A stretch of DNA of 64,000 nucleotides, taken from the NCBI RefSeq assembly GCF_016772315.1, contig NZ_CP053482.1, positions 3,157,501 to 3,221,500 of the forward strand. Reading direction: 5' to 3'. The notes below the pieces were generated by a model that saw only the letters and a program-made list of their open reading frames with translations, did not search any database and was not told where the DNA came from. Positions 35,738 through 45,100 of this stretch are shown one piece after another (within the stretch, counting starts at the first letter, position 1; each line of letters begins with the position of its first letter). Made by a program: the position numbers and the translations under genes. The DNA comes from Thiothrix subterranea. Its GTDB lineage: Bacteria > Pseudomonadota > Gammaproteobacteria > Thiotrichales > Thiotrichaceae.

Positions 35738-36270
35738 GTCAGCCGAATCCTCCTGAATTTATTGCCACGCCGAAGCGCCCTTATTTATTACGGGCGTTTT
35801 ATGAATGGATCGTGGACAATGGCATGACGCCACACATTATGGTCGATGCGCGTTCGCCTAAGGTGAAAGTGCCGCGTCAATTTGTCAAAGATGGCAGTAT
35901 CGTGCTGAACGTGAGCATGACCGCTGCCAATAATCTGCTGATGGATAACGATCAAGTCACATTCAATGCCCGTTTCGGTGGCAAAGCGATGTCGATCTGG
36001 TTGCCGATGTGGTCAATCATGGCGATTTATGCGCGTGAAACCCAAGACGGCTTGAATTTCCCGCTGGAGGAATACGCCGAAAGCATGGCACTTACCGAGG
36101 CAGCGACCTCACGCCCTACTTTGGCCAGCGTACCGGCAGCGGATGCGACGGTGAGTGACACGGACGCCAGCGATGAAGCCGATGCCACCGATGACGCGAA
36201 TGGTGATGATGAACCGCCGCCACCACCGAAGCCCACGAGCCGCCCTTCGTTCTTGCGGGTGGTAAAATAA
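35734..36270 (+). CDS. sspB: ClpXP adaptor SspB
   Basis: SspB delivers ssrA-tagged proteins to the ClpXP protease. The 178-residue protein starts with the substrate-binding domain (RPYLLRAFYEWIVDNGMTPH, VPRQFVKDGSIVLNVS). After a long acidic linker rich in Ala, Asp and Glu it ends in the short ClpX-binding tail RPSFLRVVK. It is coupled to sspA by ATGA. Its partner tag ANDDSYALAA is encoded by ssrA in this window. Confidence 0.94.
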   Translation: MSQPNPPEFIATPKRPYLLRAFYEWIVDNGMTPHIMVDARSPKVKVPRQFVKDGSIVLNVSMTAANNLLMDNDQVTFNARFGGKAMSIWLPMWSIMAIYARETQDGLNFPLEEYAESMALTEAATSRPTLASVPAADATVSDTDASDEADATDDANGDDEPPPPPKPTSRPSFLRVVK

Positions 36271-36275
36271 ACCCA

Positions 36276-36761
36276 ATGCTGTCTTTAATTGCAGCAATGA
36301 CACCGCAGCGGGTAATTGGGCGCAATGGCGCTATGCCTTGGCATTTACCCGCTGATTTAGCGTGGTTTAAGCAAAATACCCTTGGCAAACCGATTGTGAT
36401 GGGGCGCAAAACGTGGGATTCGATTGGGCGGGCGTTACCGGGGCGGCGCAACCTCGTCATTTCACGCGATGAGGCGTTCCAACCCGTCGGTGCGGAACGT
36501 GTTGGCTCACCGGATGCGGCACTGGCTGCGGTTGCCGATGCACCAGAAATCATGATTGTGGGTGGTGCGCAAATTTATCAGCACTTCCTTGCTTATGCCG
36601 ACCGTCTGTATTTAACCCTGATTGATGCTGATTTTGCAGGCGATACTTTTTTTCCCGACTATAATCAGCATCAATGGCGCACCGTAGAGCAGGTTGATTA
36701 TCCTGCTGACGCTAAAAACCCCTATCCTTATTCTTTCCTGGTTCTTGAACGGGAATCCTGA
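36276..36761 (+). CDS. folA: Dihydrofolate reductase
   Basis: FolA reduces dihydrofolate with NADPH to supply tetrahydrofolate. The 161-residue chromosomal type has LIAAMTPQRVIGRNGAMPWH, DLAWFKQNTLGKPIVMGRKT and the C-terminal GDTFFPDY. The catalytic Asp is in PADLAWF (the loop of the family). It starts 5 bases after the sspB stop and is probably in the same transcript. Confidence 0.95.
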   Translation: MLSLIAAMTPQRVIGRNGAMPWHLPADLAWFKQNTLGKPIVMGRKTWDSIGRALPGRRNLVISRDEAFQPVGAERVGSPDAALAAVADAPEIMIVGGAQIYQHFLAYADRLYLTLIDADFAGDTFFPDYNQHQWRTVEQVDYPADAKNPYPYSFLVLERES

Positions 36762-36781
36762 TCCCAAGGAGACGCTTCCTC

Positions 36782-38119
36782 ATGAGTTCACTGTTGATTG
36801 TCAATGCGAATGTTGTCAATGAAGGGCAGATTGTCGAAGCAGATGTGTTAATCCGCGATGGTCGGATTGCCGCCATCGGTAAGCACTTGTCCGCACCGGG
36901 TGTTGAAGTGTTAGATGCCGCTGGGCGTCATCTGCTGCCGGGTATGATTGATGATCAGGTGCATTTTCGCGAACCCGGCATGACGCATAAAGCGGATATG
37001 GCAACGGAAAGCCGTGCAGCACTGGCGGGCGGTATTACCAGCTTTATGGATATGCCGAATACCATACCCAATGCGCTGACCTCCGCCATTCTTAATGAAA
37101 AGAAACAGTTGGCAGCGGGGCGTGCCGCTGGGAATTATGCCTTTTATCTGGGGGCTTCCAACGACAACCTTGAGGCGATTAAAGCGCTGAATCCTAACGA
37201 TGCGTGTGGGGTAAAAGTATTCATGGGCGCATCAACCGGCAATATGTTGGTCGATGATCCCGAAATATTGGAGAAAATTTTCACACACGCGCCGACACTG
37301 CTGGCGGCTCATTGCGAAGACACGCCGACAATTACGGAAAACGAGGAAAGTTACCGCAGCATTTACGGTGACAGCATTCCGTTTCATTTGCACCCGACCA
37401 TTCGCAGTGAGGCGGCTTGCTACAAATCGTCGTCAATGGCGATGGAATTGGCGAAGCGTTGCGGCACGCGCTTGCACATTTTGCATATTTCGACCGCGAA
37501 AGAAGCCGAGATGTTCTCGGATATTGCGCTGAAAGACAAGCGCATTACCGCCGAAGCTTGCGTGCATTTCCTGCATTTTGCGGATGAGGATTACGCCAGC
37601 AAAGGCGCGTTAATCAAGTGCAACCCCGCGATTAAAACCGCTGAAGATCGAGCGGGTATTATTCAAGCATTGTTGGATGGGCGCTTGGATGTGATCGGTA
37701 CTGACCATGCGCCGCATACCTGGGAAGAAAAGCACAACCCTAGTTATTTCAAAGCGCCTTCTGGGTTGCCTTTGGTGCAGCACGCGCTGCCATTGGTGTT
37801 AGAAAACTATCAGGATGGCATTTTCACGCTGGAATTTATCGTCGAAAAGACCAGCCACGCGGTGGCAGAGATGTTCAATATCAAAGAGCGTGGTTATATC
37901 CGTGAAGGCTATTGGGCTGATTTGGTGTTGGTTGATGTGGAAAAACCCTTCACGTCGACGCACGCTAACAGCTTGTCGAAGTGCGGGTGGACGCCGTTTG
38001 ATGGCTATGAATTCCGTTCCAGCATTGCCGCCACCATTGTTAACGGGCAACTGGTGTGGCAAGACGGCAAATTACTGGACGTTGCGCCTTTTGGCATGGC
38101 GCTGGAATTTGAGCGTTAA
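36782..38119 (+). CDS. pyrC: Dihydroorotase (amidohydrolase superfamily)
   Basis: It closes carbamoyl-aspartate to dihydroorotate in pyrimidine synthesis. The 445-residue protein has IDDQVHFREPGMTHKADMAT, FMDMPNT, GVKVFMGASTGNML, AAHCEDT, LHILHIST and VIGTDHAPH. The first metal motif reads DDQVHF instead of DxHxH, with a Gln in place of one His. As far as I recall this is a trait of one dihydroorotase group that includes Bacteroidetes enzymes. AAGGAG precedes the ATG. Its stop shares TTAA with the convergent gene. Confidence 0.85.
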   Translation: MSSLLIVNANVVNEGQIVEADVLIRDGRIAAIGKHLSAPGVEVLDAAGRHLLPGMIDDQVHFREPGMTHKADMATESRAALAGGITSFMDMPNTIPNALTSAILNEKKQLAAGRAAGNYAFYLGASNDNLEAIKALNPNDACGVKVFMGASTGNMLVDDPEILEKIFTHAPTLLAAHCEDTPTITENEESYRSIYGDSIPFHLHPTIRSEAACYKSSSMAMELAKRCGTRLHILHISTAKEAEMFSDIALKDKRITAEACVHFLHFADEDYASKGALIKCNPAIKTAEDRAGIIQALLDGRLDVIGTDHAPHTWEEKHNPSYFKAPSGLPLVQHALPLVLENYQDGIFTLEFIVEKTSHAVAEMFNIKERGYIREGYWADLVLVDVEKPFTSTHANSLSKCGWTPFDGYEFRSSIAATIVNGQLVWQDGKLLDVAPFGMALEFER

Positions 38120-39006
38120 AGTTCCCTGACCACGCGGAAGCCGAGGTTGGTATCCATTTCATCCATGTAGCGCTTTTTACGGGCAGCACTGCGGGCGCGG
38201 GCGGCGGGGTCAAACCATGAGCCGCCTTTGGTGGCATACCAGTAAGGGCTGGCGGCAACCGATGGGCTGCCATCCCGATTGGCGTTTAGGTGCGAAGTCG
38301 TCCAATGATCTTGGGTAAATTCCCACACATTGCCGTGCATATCGTGTAATCCCCACGCATTCGGGGTTTGCAAGCCCACTTCGCTGGCTTTCGGGCTGGG
38401 GAAGCAACGTGGCAGATACCAAGGGCGATCTTCCTGTTGTTCCCGATAGGGGAAAAACGGGTTGAAATGCACCTCACGGCAACTGACATCTTCGCCATGA
38501 TAAAACGGGGTCGTGGTTCCAGCACGCGCCGCGTATTCCCATTCTGCTTCGGTTGGCAGGCGATATTTCTGACCGGTTTGCGCACTTAACCACGCCAAAA
38601 ACAGCTTGATGTCTTCCATGCGAATATTGATCACCGGGTAACGGCCTGTGTGCCAAATCAGTTCAGGGCGCAAAAACCACTCGGTGTCATGGCGAAATTG
38701 CTGGAATTCCTCGGCAGTGACAGGGTAAACACCGATGGCAAACGCTTTGCGGATCATGGTGAGGTGACGTGGTGCTTCGTCACGTTGATGCCCGTGTTCG
38801 TTGGATTCTGAACCCATTTCAAAGCGCCCAGCGGGGATGATGGCTAACTCAGGGCCAGGGCTACCGGTTTTTAGCGTGTCATGAAAGTGCGGGGACAAGC
38901 GGTGCTCTTCGGCAGTCGCTTGCTGTAATTGCTTAACTTGTTGCGGTGTTAATTCGTCAACAAATACGGTGCGTGATTCATAGGTGAGGGTTTCTGTCAT
39001 TATCAT
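38116..39006 (-). CDS. Formylglycine-generating-enzyme-like protein (SUMF1 family)
   Basis: The 296-residue protein has the FGE-sulfatase domain: IIPAGRFEMGSESNEHGHQR, YRLPTEAEWEYAARAGTTTP, NAWGLHDMHGNVWEF and the end GSWFDPAARARSAARKKR with LGFRVVREL. The two Cys that activate oxygen in true formylglycine-generating enzymes are not in their usual places, so it may belong to the large non-catalytic or differently acting branch. There is no signal peptide. ATG 39006 or 39000 are both possible. Its domain equals the remnant in the TIR pseudogene at 29204-29995. Confidence 0.83.
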   Translation of the reverse strand: MIMTETLTYESRTVFVDELTPQQVKQLQQATAEEHRLSPHFHDTLKTGSPGPELAIIPAGRFEMGSESNEHGHQRDEAPRHLTMIRKAFAIGVYPVTAEEFQQFRHDTEWFLRPELIWHTGRYPVINIRMEDIKLFLAWLSAQTGQKYRLPTEAEWEYAARAGTTTPFYHGEDVSCREVHFNPFFPYREQQEDRPWYLPRCFPSPKASEVGLQTPNAWGLHDMHGNVWEFTQDHWTTSHLNANRDGSPSVAASPYWYATKGGSWFDPAARARSAARKKRYMDEMDTNLGFRVVREL

Positions 39007-39148
39007 GCTCAATCAGTAACTGGTAATATACTAAACTTCTTGTATTATCCCCAAATTTAGTGCAAAGACAACGCCAAAAAATTGTTTTTGCACTATAGTT
39101 AAACCGAGGGTTAGTACTAGTGGTCAGTCAAAGACGGGGAGCTTGTAA

Positions 39149-39331
39149 ATGAATAGACGGCTTGAGGGTAGAAACAGTGTAGGACAGCGTAACACGGCTC
39201 AGCTTTTATTGGATGGTTTAATGCTTTACCGCCACGATTTGGGCGATTTGGGCAAACAAGTGGAGCGTTTGCTGCGGGAACGTGGGGTGAGGTCGACTTT
39301 CGACCCTGCATTTTCCTTGCGAGTGCACTAA
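39149..39331 (+). CDS. Small basic protein of 60 residues
   Basis: No family recognised. The frame begins at ATG 39149, with GGGGAG 8 bases before it, and encodes a mostly helical, Arg/Leu-rich peptide (LLLDGLMLYRHDLGDLGKQV, ERLLRERGVRS). A strong terminator lies 90 bases downstream and nothing else occupies this stretch (39013-39594), which supports a short separate transcript. It might be translated, or be part of a non-coding RNA. Confidence 0.45.
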   Translation: MNRRLEGRNSVGQRNTAQLLLDGLMLYRHDLGDLGKQVERLLRERGVRSTFDPAFSLRVH

Positions 39332-39420
39332 AAATGATTGCCAACTTCATGAACCATTTATCCAGCTACGACGACTGTTAAAACAGTAGTATTGTGATAG
39401 TCATGAGTTGAGAGTTTATA

Positions 39421-39444
39421 GCCCCGGTTCGCCGGGGTTTTTTT
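39421..39444 (+). terminator. Intrinsic terminator before the minor pilin genes
   Basis: CCCCGG, loop TTCG and CCGGGG, followed by seven T. It closes the short transcription unit around 39149-39331. Confidence 0.92.
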
Positions 39445-39542
39445 ATGGGCTGCTCAATCGCTGAGCAATTACCATTGATTCCTAGAATACGACAGCTTGT
39501 CGGCATAAATTGTATTTTTCCTGCATAGAGTTTGGTTTGCGG

Positions 39543-39548
39543 TATAAT
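39543..39548 (+). promoter_or_regulatory. -10 element of the pilin operon
   Basis: TATAAT, 46 bases before pilV. The -35 region is not a good match to the consensus, so an activator may be needed. Confidence 0.45.
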
Positions 39549-39594
39549 AGCTGTAGTTAATACGCCTCCAATCATAAAAGTAATAGGTGGCTCT

Positions 39595-40128
39595 ATGCCG
39601 ATACGTTTAGCTTCTCGACGCCAGCAGTCAGGTTTGAGCCTGATCGAGGTGTTAATTGCCACAGTGGTACTGTCCACCGGGTTGTTAGGTCTTGCCGGTT
39701 TGCAAATCGCAGGCATGAAGACCACGCACAATTCTTATCAGATGCAACAAGCAACGTGGATTGTGCACGACTTGCTGGAGCGAATGCGTTCCAACCGCGC
39801 TGCTGCTTTGGCCGAAAACTACAATGTTACGCCCACGACTGTTTGCCCGGCGACCCCGCCTGCTTGTGGGAGTGGAGTCTGTACGCCTGCTGAGTTGGCG
39901 GCTTATGACCTTTGTGGGGCGAATACCAGCATCAGCAATACTTTGATCAATGGTGCTTTGACCGTGACGTGTTTTGACCCATCTCCTGCGGGTAGCCCCG
40001 CTGCTGATCCGCCCGCTGATTGCAATGTTAGCCTTCAATGGAATGAGCGCGATGCTAGTCAGGCTGATCCTGATGACGCCACGGATGGTATGGAATCTTT
40101 CATTATCAAGCTGAAGGCCATTCTGTAA
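39595..40128 (+). CDS. pilV: Type IV pilus minor pilin PilV
   Basis: PilV is a component of the pilus-tip initiation complex in the periplasm and inner membrane. The 177-residue protein has a class III prepilin signal (RRQQSG, cleavage before LSLIEVLIATVVLSTGLLGL). It ends with a disulfide-rich region, with several Cys in the second half (CPATPPACGSGVC). AGGTGG precedes ATG 39595. It is the first gene of pilV-pilW-pilX-pilE-pilY1; fimT is not seen upstream. Confidence 0.88.
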   Translation: MPIRLASRRQQSGLSLIEVLIATVVLSTGLLGLAGLQIAGMKTTHNSYQMQQATWIVHDLLERMRSNRAAALAENYNVTPTTVCPATPPACGSGVCTPAELAAYDLCGANTSISNTLINGALTVTCFDPSPAGSPAADPPADCNVSLQWNERDASQADPDDATDGMESFIIKLKAIL

Positions 40129-40137
40129 GGGAAAACG

Positions 40138-41046
40138 ATGAAAAATAATAGGCAGAGAGGGCTTTCCCTCATCGAGTTGATGATCGCGATGGTCGTCAGT
40201 CTGGTGTTAGTCGCCGGTGTGAGCACAGTCTATATGAGTAGTAAGCGTGCTTACCAAGCTCGTGACCAGTTATCTCTGATGGATGAAACGGCTCGTATCG
40301 CTTTAAATGCATTAACGAAGCATTTGGAACATGCTGGTTATGCTACGTCTAGTAAACGTTCAATGGATGATTATTTCATCAAACCGGATGATGTTGCCAA
40401 TTCTAAGCTGGTGAGTGGATTATGTGCAGATGGTAAATCAAACATAAGCTCACCATCCTCATTAAGAGATACCGCTAATAATGATACTGATAGCGTGACG
40501 GCGTATGGCGATACAACAGGTGTGGTTTTTATTGCAGATGATGATTTATTTCTGGATTGTGCCAATACAGGTGGTAACACCAACAAGAAAGATGACAACA
40601 ATCGCTGGGAAGGTTGTCGCGTGACAACTGAAGAACCTGCTGGGCCTGCGGCTTCTACAGCAGGTGCTTTGGCTTACAACAATTTCTTTGTTGCCCCGGA
40701 TGGTACTGGCATACCCAATTTGAATTGTGCTAGTTCTCGTTTAACAGCAAGAACTCCTGTTGCACAGGGAGTTGAAAATATCCAATTTTTGTACGGCGTA
40801 GACACAGATGCAGATGGCGGCGTTAATAAGTACCTTAATGCTGATGGTGTTGGTACGAATGCTGGGGAATGGCAACGGGTAATTAGCATTAAAGTTGGCA
40901 TATTGGTTAGGTCACTGGAAAAGGTATTACCAGCAGAAGAAGAGCATTCTTATCAAGTGTTGGATGTTTTACAAACACGCAAAGACCGTTTTCAGCGTGC
41001 AGTGTATACCACTGTCATTCATCTGCGTAACGTCGTTGAAGGTTAA
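40138..41046 (+). CDS. pilW: Type IV pilus minor pilin PilW
   Basis: The 302-residue protein has the prepilin motif RQRGLSLIELMIAMVVSLVL. The segment YMSSKRAYQARDQLSLMDET is typical of PilW. The C-terminal part (VENIQFLYGVDTDADGGVN) carries the usual globular domain with an Asp-rich loop. With PilV and PilX it primes pilus assembly and anchors PilY1. It starts 9 bases after pilV. Confidence 0.9.
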   Translation: MKNNRQRGLSLIELMIAMVVSLVLVAGVSTVYMSSKRAYQARDQLSLMDETARIALNALTKHLEHAGYATSSKRSMDDYFIKPDDVANSKLVSGLCADGKSNISSPSSLRDTANNDTDSVTAYGDTTGVVFIADDDLFLDCANTGGNTNKKDDNNRWEGCRVTTEEPAGPAASTAGALAYNNFFVAPDGTGIPNLNCASSRLTARTPVAQGVENIQFLYGVDTDADGGVNKYLNADGVGTNAGEWQRVISIKVGILVRSLEKVLPAEEEHSYQVLDVLQTRKDRFQRAVYTTVIHLRNVVEG

Positions 41047-41056
41047 GGTAACAAAT

Positions 41057-41584
41057 ATGCAAGCTATTAAAAACAAACAGCAAGGTGCGGTACTGATGTG
41101 GGGCATGGTGATTCTATTGACCATGACGGTTATTGGTATTGCAGCAACACGCATGGCAACGGTTGATAGCCGGATTGCTGGTAATCAAATGACGACTATG
41201 CTGACCTTTCAAGGCACAGATTCAATGTTACGGGATTCTATTGATTTGTACCATGTAGTGAAAACAGCAACAAATGGTACAAAACCAGAGGAAGGTAATA
41301 GCAAAAACACAGAGAAGGAACTACCCCTCCCTCTCAAGACGTATAAGTATGATCTTGATGACCCTAATGATGTAGGTGTAGAGGTGAATGGAGAGATGGA
41401 TATGAGCGCAGAAGATGGTTGTCCACCACTTAGAGGCATTGCGATGACTACTGAAATGACGCCGGATGTTGGCGGTATTGCTTGCCGTATTTTTACTGCC
41501 CATACAGAGGCGTCTCTAGCAGGTACGGGAGCGAAGAGTTTGCATTCCGAAGGTGCTTTAAAGCCTGTGCCAAAAATCAACTAA
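41057..41584 (+). CDS. pilX: Type IV pilus minor pilin PilX
   Basis: The 175-residue protein begins MQAIKNKQQGAVLMWGMVIL and has the TRMATVDSRIAGNQM segment typical of PilX. The prepilin Gly is followed by AVLMW; the Glu at position 5 of mature pilins is absent, as often in PilX. ATG 41057 is chosen because the larger frame starts within pilW. Confidence 0.85.
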   Translation: MQAIKNKQQGAVLMWGMVILLTMTVIGIAATRMATVDSRIAGNQMTTMLTFQGTDSMLRDSIDLYHVVKTATNGTKPEEGNSKNTEKELPLPLKTYKYDLDDPNDVGVEVNGEMDMSAEDGCPPLRGIAMTTEMTPDVGGIACRIFTAHTEASLAGTGAKSLHSEGALKPVPKIN

Positions 41585-41600
41585 GCAAGCGGGAATAACC

Positions 41601-42104
41601 ATGACAACGATAAAACATCACCAAGGCTTTACCCTGATTGAACTCATGATCACGGTGGCGATTGTGGGAATTTTGGCAGCGATTGCCTACCCCAGCTATA
41701 CCGCGCAAGTGCAAAAAAGCCGTCGCGCCGACGCACAAATAGCCTTGCAAGAAATTGCGCAACGTCAAGAAGCGTATTTCCTGCGTAACAGCAGTTACGC
41801 ACATGATCTCTCAATTCCCATTCCTGATGATCCGAGTGTTAAAAGTCTTCGTTATGGTACAGTCAGCCATGATGAACACTATGATTTGACTGTTTTTGCA
41901 ACAGATCGAGACGGTGGCGGATGTGATGGCACAAACAATGATGCCTGTATCAACTATACAGTTGTTGCCACACCAGTATTCGGTGGGCTACAAGTTCACG
42001 ATACGCCGTGCCAAGTATTTACATTGGATGATCGAGGCAGACGGCGCGGTGGCACAACTGCGACGACAGCCGCTGCGGATAATGCGCAAACCTGTTGGAA
42101 ATAA
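41601..42104 (+). CDS. pilE: Type IV minor pilin PilE
   Basis: The 167-residue protein has a consensus prepilin signal: HHQG, cleaved before FTLIELMITVAIVGILAAIA. YPSYTAQVQKSRRADAQIAL follows, and the C-terminal part contains a Cys pair (TPCQVF...TCWK) forming the D-loop. The order is unusual in that pilE precedes pilY1 here, while in several gammaproteobacteria it follows it. Confidence 0.88.
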   Translation: MTTIKHHQGFTLIELMITVAIVGILAAIAYPSYTAQVQKSRRADAQIALQEIAQRQEAYFLRNSSYAHDLSIPIPDDPSVKSLRYGTVSHDEHYDLTVFATDRDGGGCDGTNNDACINYTVVATPVFGGLQVHDTPCQVFTLDDRGRRRGGTTATTAAADNAQTCWK

Positions 42105-42157
42105 GCAGCCGTTGCTGTGAATGATTGCCCGTTAAACTTAATCACAAAAATAATGCC

Positions 42158-45100
42158 ATGAAAAAAATACGTTGTAGCCTGCGGTGGCTGTTGTTAACCG
42201 CACCCCTGTTATTCGCCACTGTCTTAATGGCAGACGAAACCGAAATCTACTTCACCGACAAAAGCGGTGAAGTAGCGCCCAACGTACTGTTTGTGATTGA
42301 CGCATCGGGCAGCATGAGCCAAGTCGTAACCGGCGATGCCGATAGCCGTACTCGCCTACAGGTGTTGAAATCCTCCTTTCAAGAGGTGATGAACACCGCG
42401 CCCACCAATTTGAATGTGGGTTTAATGCACTACGCTAACCACGGGTTGGGCGAAGATTATTGGTGGAGTTCGATTAAGGGTGCAAACTTCCCCGTTTCCC
42501 CGATTGATGCGGCGGTTCAGCCGTTAATTGCCACCCACCAATCTGACGATAATTTACCGAACCCTGCAACCGGCACCACGGTAGTGCGCGAATTTCTCTC
42601 CAGCATTGTCAACAGTTGGGAAGCCAACGGCTATACGCCGATTGTTGATTCCTTGTACGAAGCCGCGCGTTATTTTCGCGGCGATACGGTGGAATGGGGC
42701 ATGGATGTTCCCAGCATTGGCTGGGCAGCGCACCCGTTAACCTATGACAATGCGCCCACTTGTACCGCTTCCCATCAAGCCGATTGCGTGAAGAGTTGGG
42801 GGCAATGCAACACCAATATTGTGCCGGGCAGTTGTAGCGCCATCAGCACCAACGAATGTTGCGACTGGATCACCACCGGCGGTGACGGCTCAGGTTATTG
42901 CAAAGATGACAATTACACCTGTTCGACAGTCATCGAAAAGTGCAAACACACCGTCTGCGATACCGTTGAGGGTGCTCCCACCTACAAATCCCCGATTCAA
43001 TACAGTTGCCAAGCCAATTACTTGGTCTTAATGTCGGATGGCAAGCCCGAATACCCCTATTTTCCCGGCTTGGGGGATACGGACGGCACGCGCTATTACC
43101 CGCCTTCCGTGAAAAATCTAGCGATGAGTGATTTCAACCCCATGCCCGCGCCCGATTGGACGACTTACTTCACCGGCCTGATTGCCGCCAATAACAGCCA
43201 AATCAAAGTAGCGCCGCCATTGCAGGATTATCTGGGGGCTGCCGCCAACAATTGTGGCACGACTGCCGCCGCACCGCGCGGTTACAACAGCGGGCGTTGT
43301 GGGCCAGAATTAACCCGCTGGTTGGCGGACACGGATCACAGCAGCACCTTGGAAGGCAAGCAAAAGGTGGAAACCTACACCGTCGCCTTTGCGCTAGGCG
43401 ATGAGCCAACCGGTACCGCCTACTTGAGTGATTTAGCAACCAAAGAAGACGGCGCATTTACCGCCGACAACGCGGAGGAATTAGCCGGTGCATTCAAAGC
43501 GATTCTAAGTTCCATCAGCAAAGCCTCGTCATCGTTCAGTTCCCCCACGTATGCCATCGACACCAAAAACATGTTGGCACACAGCGATGAAGTCTACATT
43601 CCAATGTTTGACCGCAGTAGCACGGCGGTGTGGTCAGGCAATTTGAAAAAATTCGCCCGCACCGTGGATGGTAAAATCGTCGGCGGAACGCTAATACGTG
43701 ATGATGAAAACCGCGTAACGGGTGGTGATCCGGTGGTGAATGACAAGGGCGAGTTTTTGGATACGGCGGATGATTTGTGGGGGCCACCCAGTGGTTCCGA
43801 TGTTACCAGTGGTGGCGCTGCCAGCCAGTTACCTGCGCCGGATAGCCGCAATTTGTACACCGATGTGAGTATTGACAGCGATTTGACTGATGCGAAAAAC
43901 GCTCTGTCTACTAGCAATACCGACAATTTAACCGATGGTAAATTGCTGGGTTTGCCCGAAAATCCGGCGGAAAAGGTCAAATATTGGCTGCCTGACGCCG
44001 ACGGTGATGGTACCAGTTGTTTAGGCTATTACACGGACTGCGACGGTAAAAAACACATTGTTTTGGGTAATTACGAAACCAAAGTCGGCTGTATCACGAT
44101 TTCCAGTGTAGCCATTACCTGTCCCGCGACCGATTATTTGACAGACCCTGAGCGCGACACCCTGATTAACTTTGCACGGGGTGAAATGGATGACCCCACT
44201 AGCAGTGACCCGGCGGTGACGATTCCGCGTAAACAAATGGGGGATATGCTGAATAGCAAGCCTTTGGTGGTGGATTACGGTGATGGCGAGCAGCGCATTT
44301 TCGCGGCGACTAATGAAGGTTTCTTGCACTCCATCAATACAGCGGATGGCGAAGAACAATGGGCCTTCATGCCGAAAAATTTGCTGCCCAACATTAAAAC
44401 CTTTATGGAAAATCTACCGACCAAAGACCACGTTTACGGCATTGATGGCCCGCTAACCTTGTGGAATTACGACACGAATATGGACGGTGAACTCAAAGCC
44501 ACCGACGGCGATAAGCGCGTCTTGTTCTTTGGGTTGCGGCGTGGGGGCAAAGCTTATTACGCCTTGGATATTACCAACCCCGATAGCCCGTTAATTTTGT
44601 GGAAAAAAGACAATACCCTCACGGTTGACGATAACGCTTGGAATGAATTGGGCGAAACTTGGTCGAAACCTTCCTTGGCAAAAATGCGTATTGGCAGCTC
44701 GACCTCCAGTCAAGTACGCAATGTTTTGGTCTTCGGCGCGGGTTACGATGCCTCCAAAGATGCTGAAACCGGTCGCCAACCCGACCAAATCGGCAATGAC
44801 GTCATGATTGTGGATGCCTTAACCGGTGAACTGCACTGGTCATTGCAACGCGATGTCTACGGTGGAAACGCAGCTACTAATCCGGTCAAACACAGTGTCC
44901 CCGGTGATATTCGGGTCTTGGATATGGATCGCAACGGCACACTCGACCGGCTGTATTTCGCGGACACCGGCGGCAATTTGTGGCGCGTGGATATGGATCA
45001 CGATTTGCGTGACAGCGACCCGGATATGTACAACTACGATGACGCAGTTCTCACCAAAATTGCGGAATTGGGTGAAAACGGCGATCACGGCACGGATACC

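Noticed and set aside
36940-36975. Dihydroorotase with Gln in place of the first metal-binding His
   Set aside because: It first looked like an inactivated enzyme, but the DDQVHFREPG motif, as I remember it, is a regular trait of one dihydroorotase group, so it is not treated as a finding.
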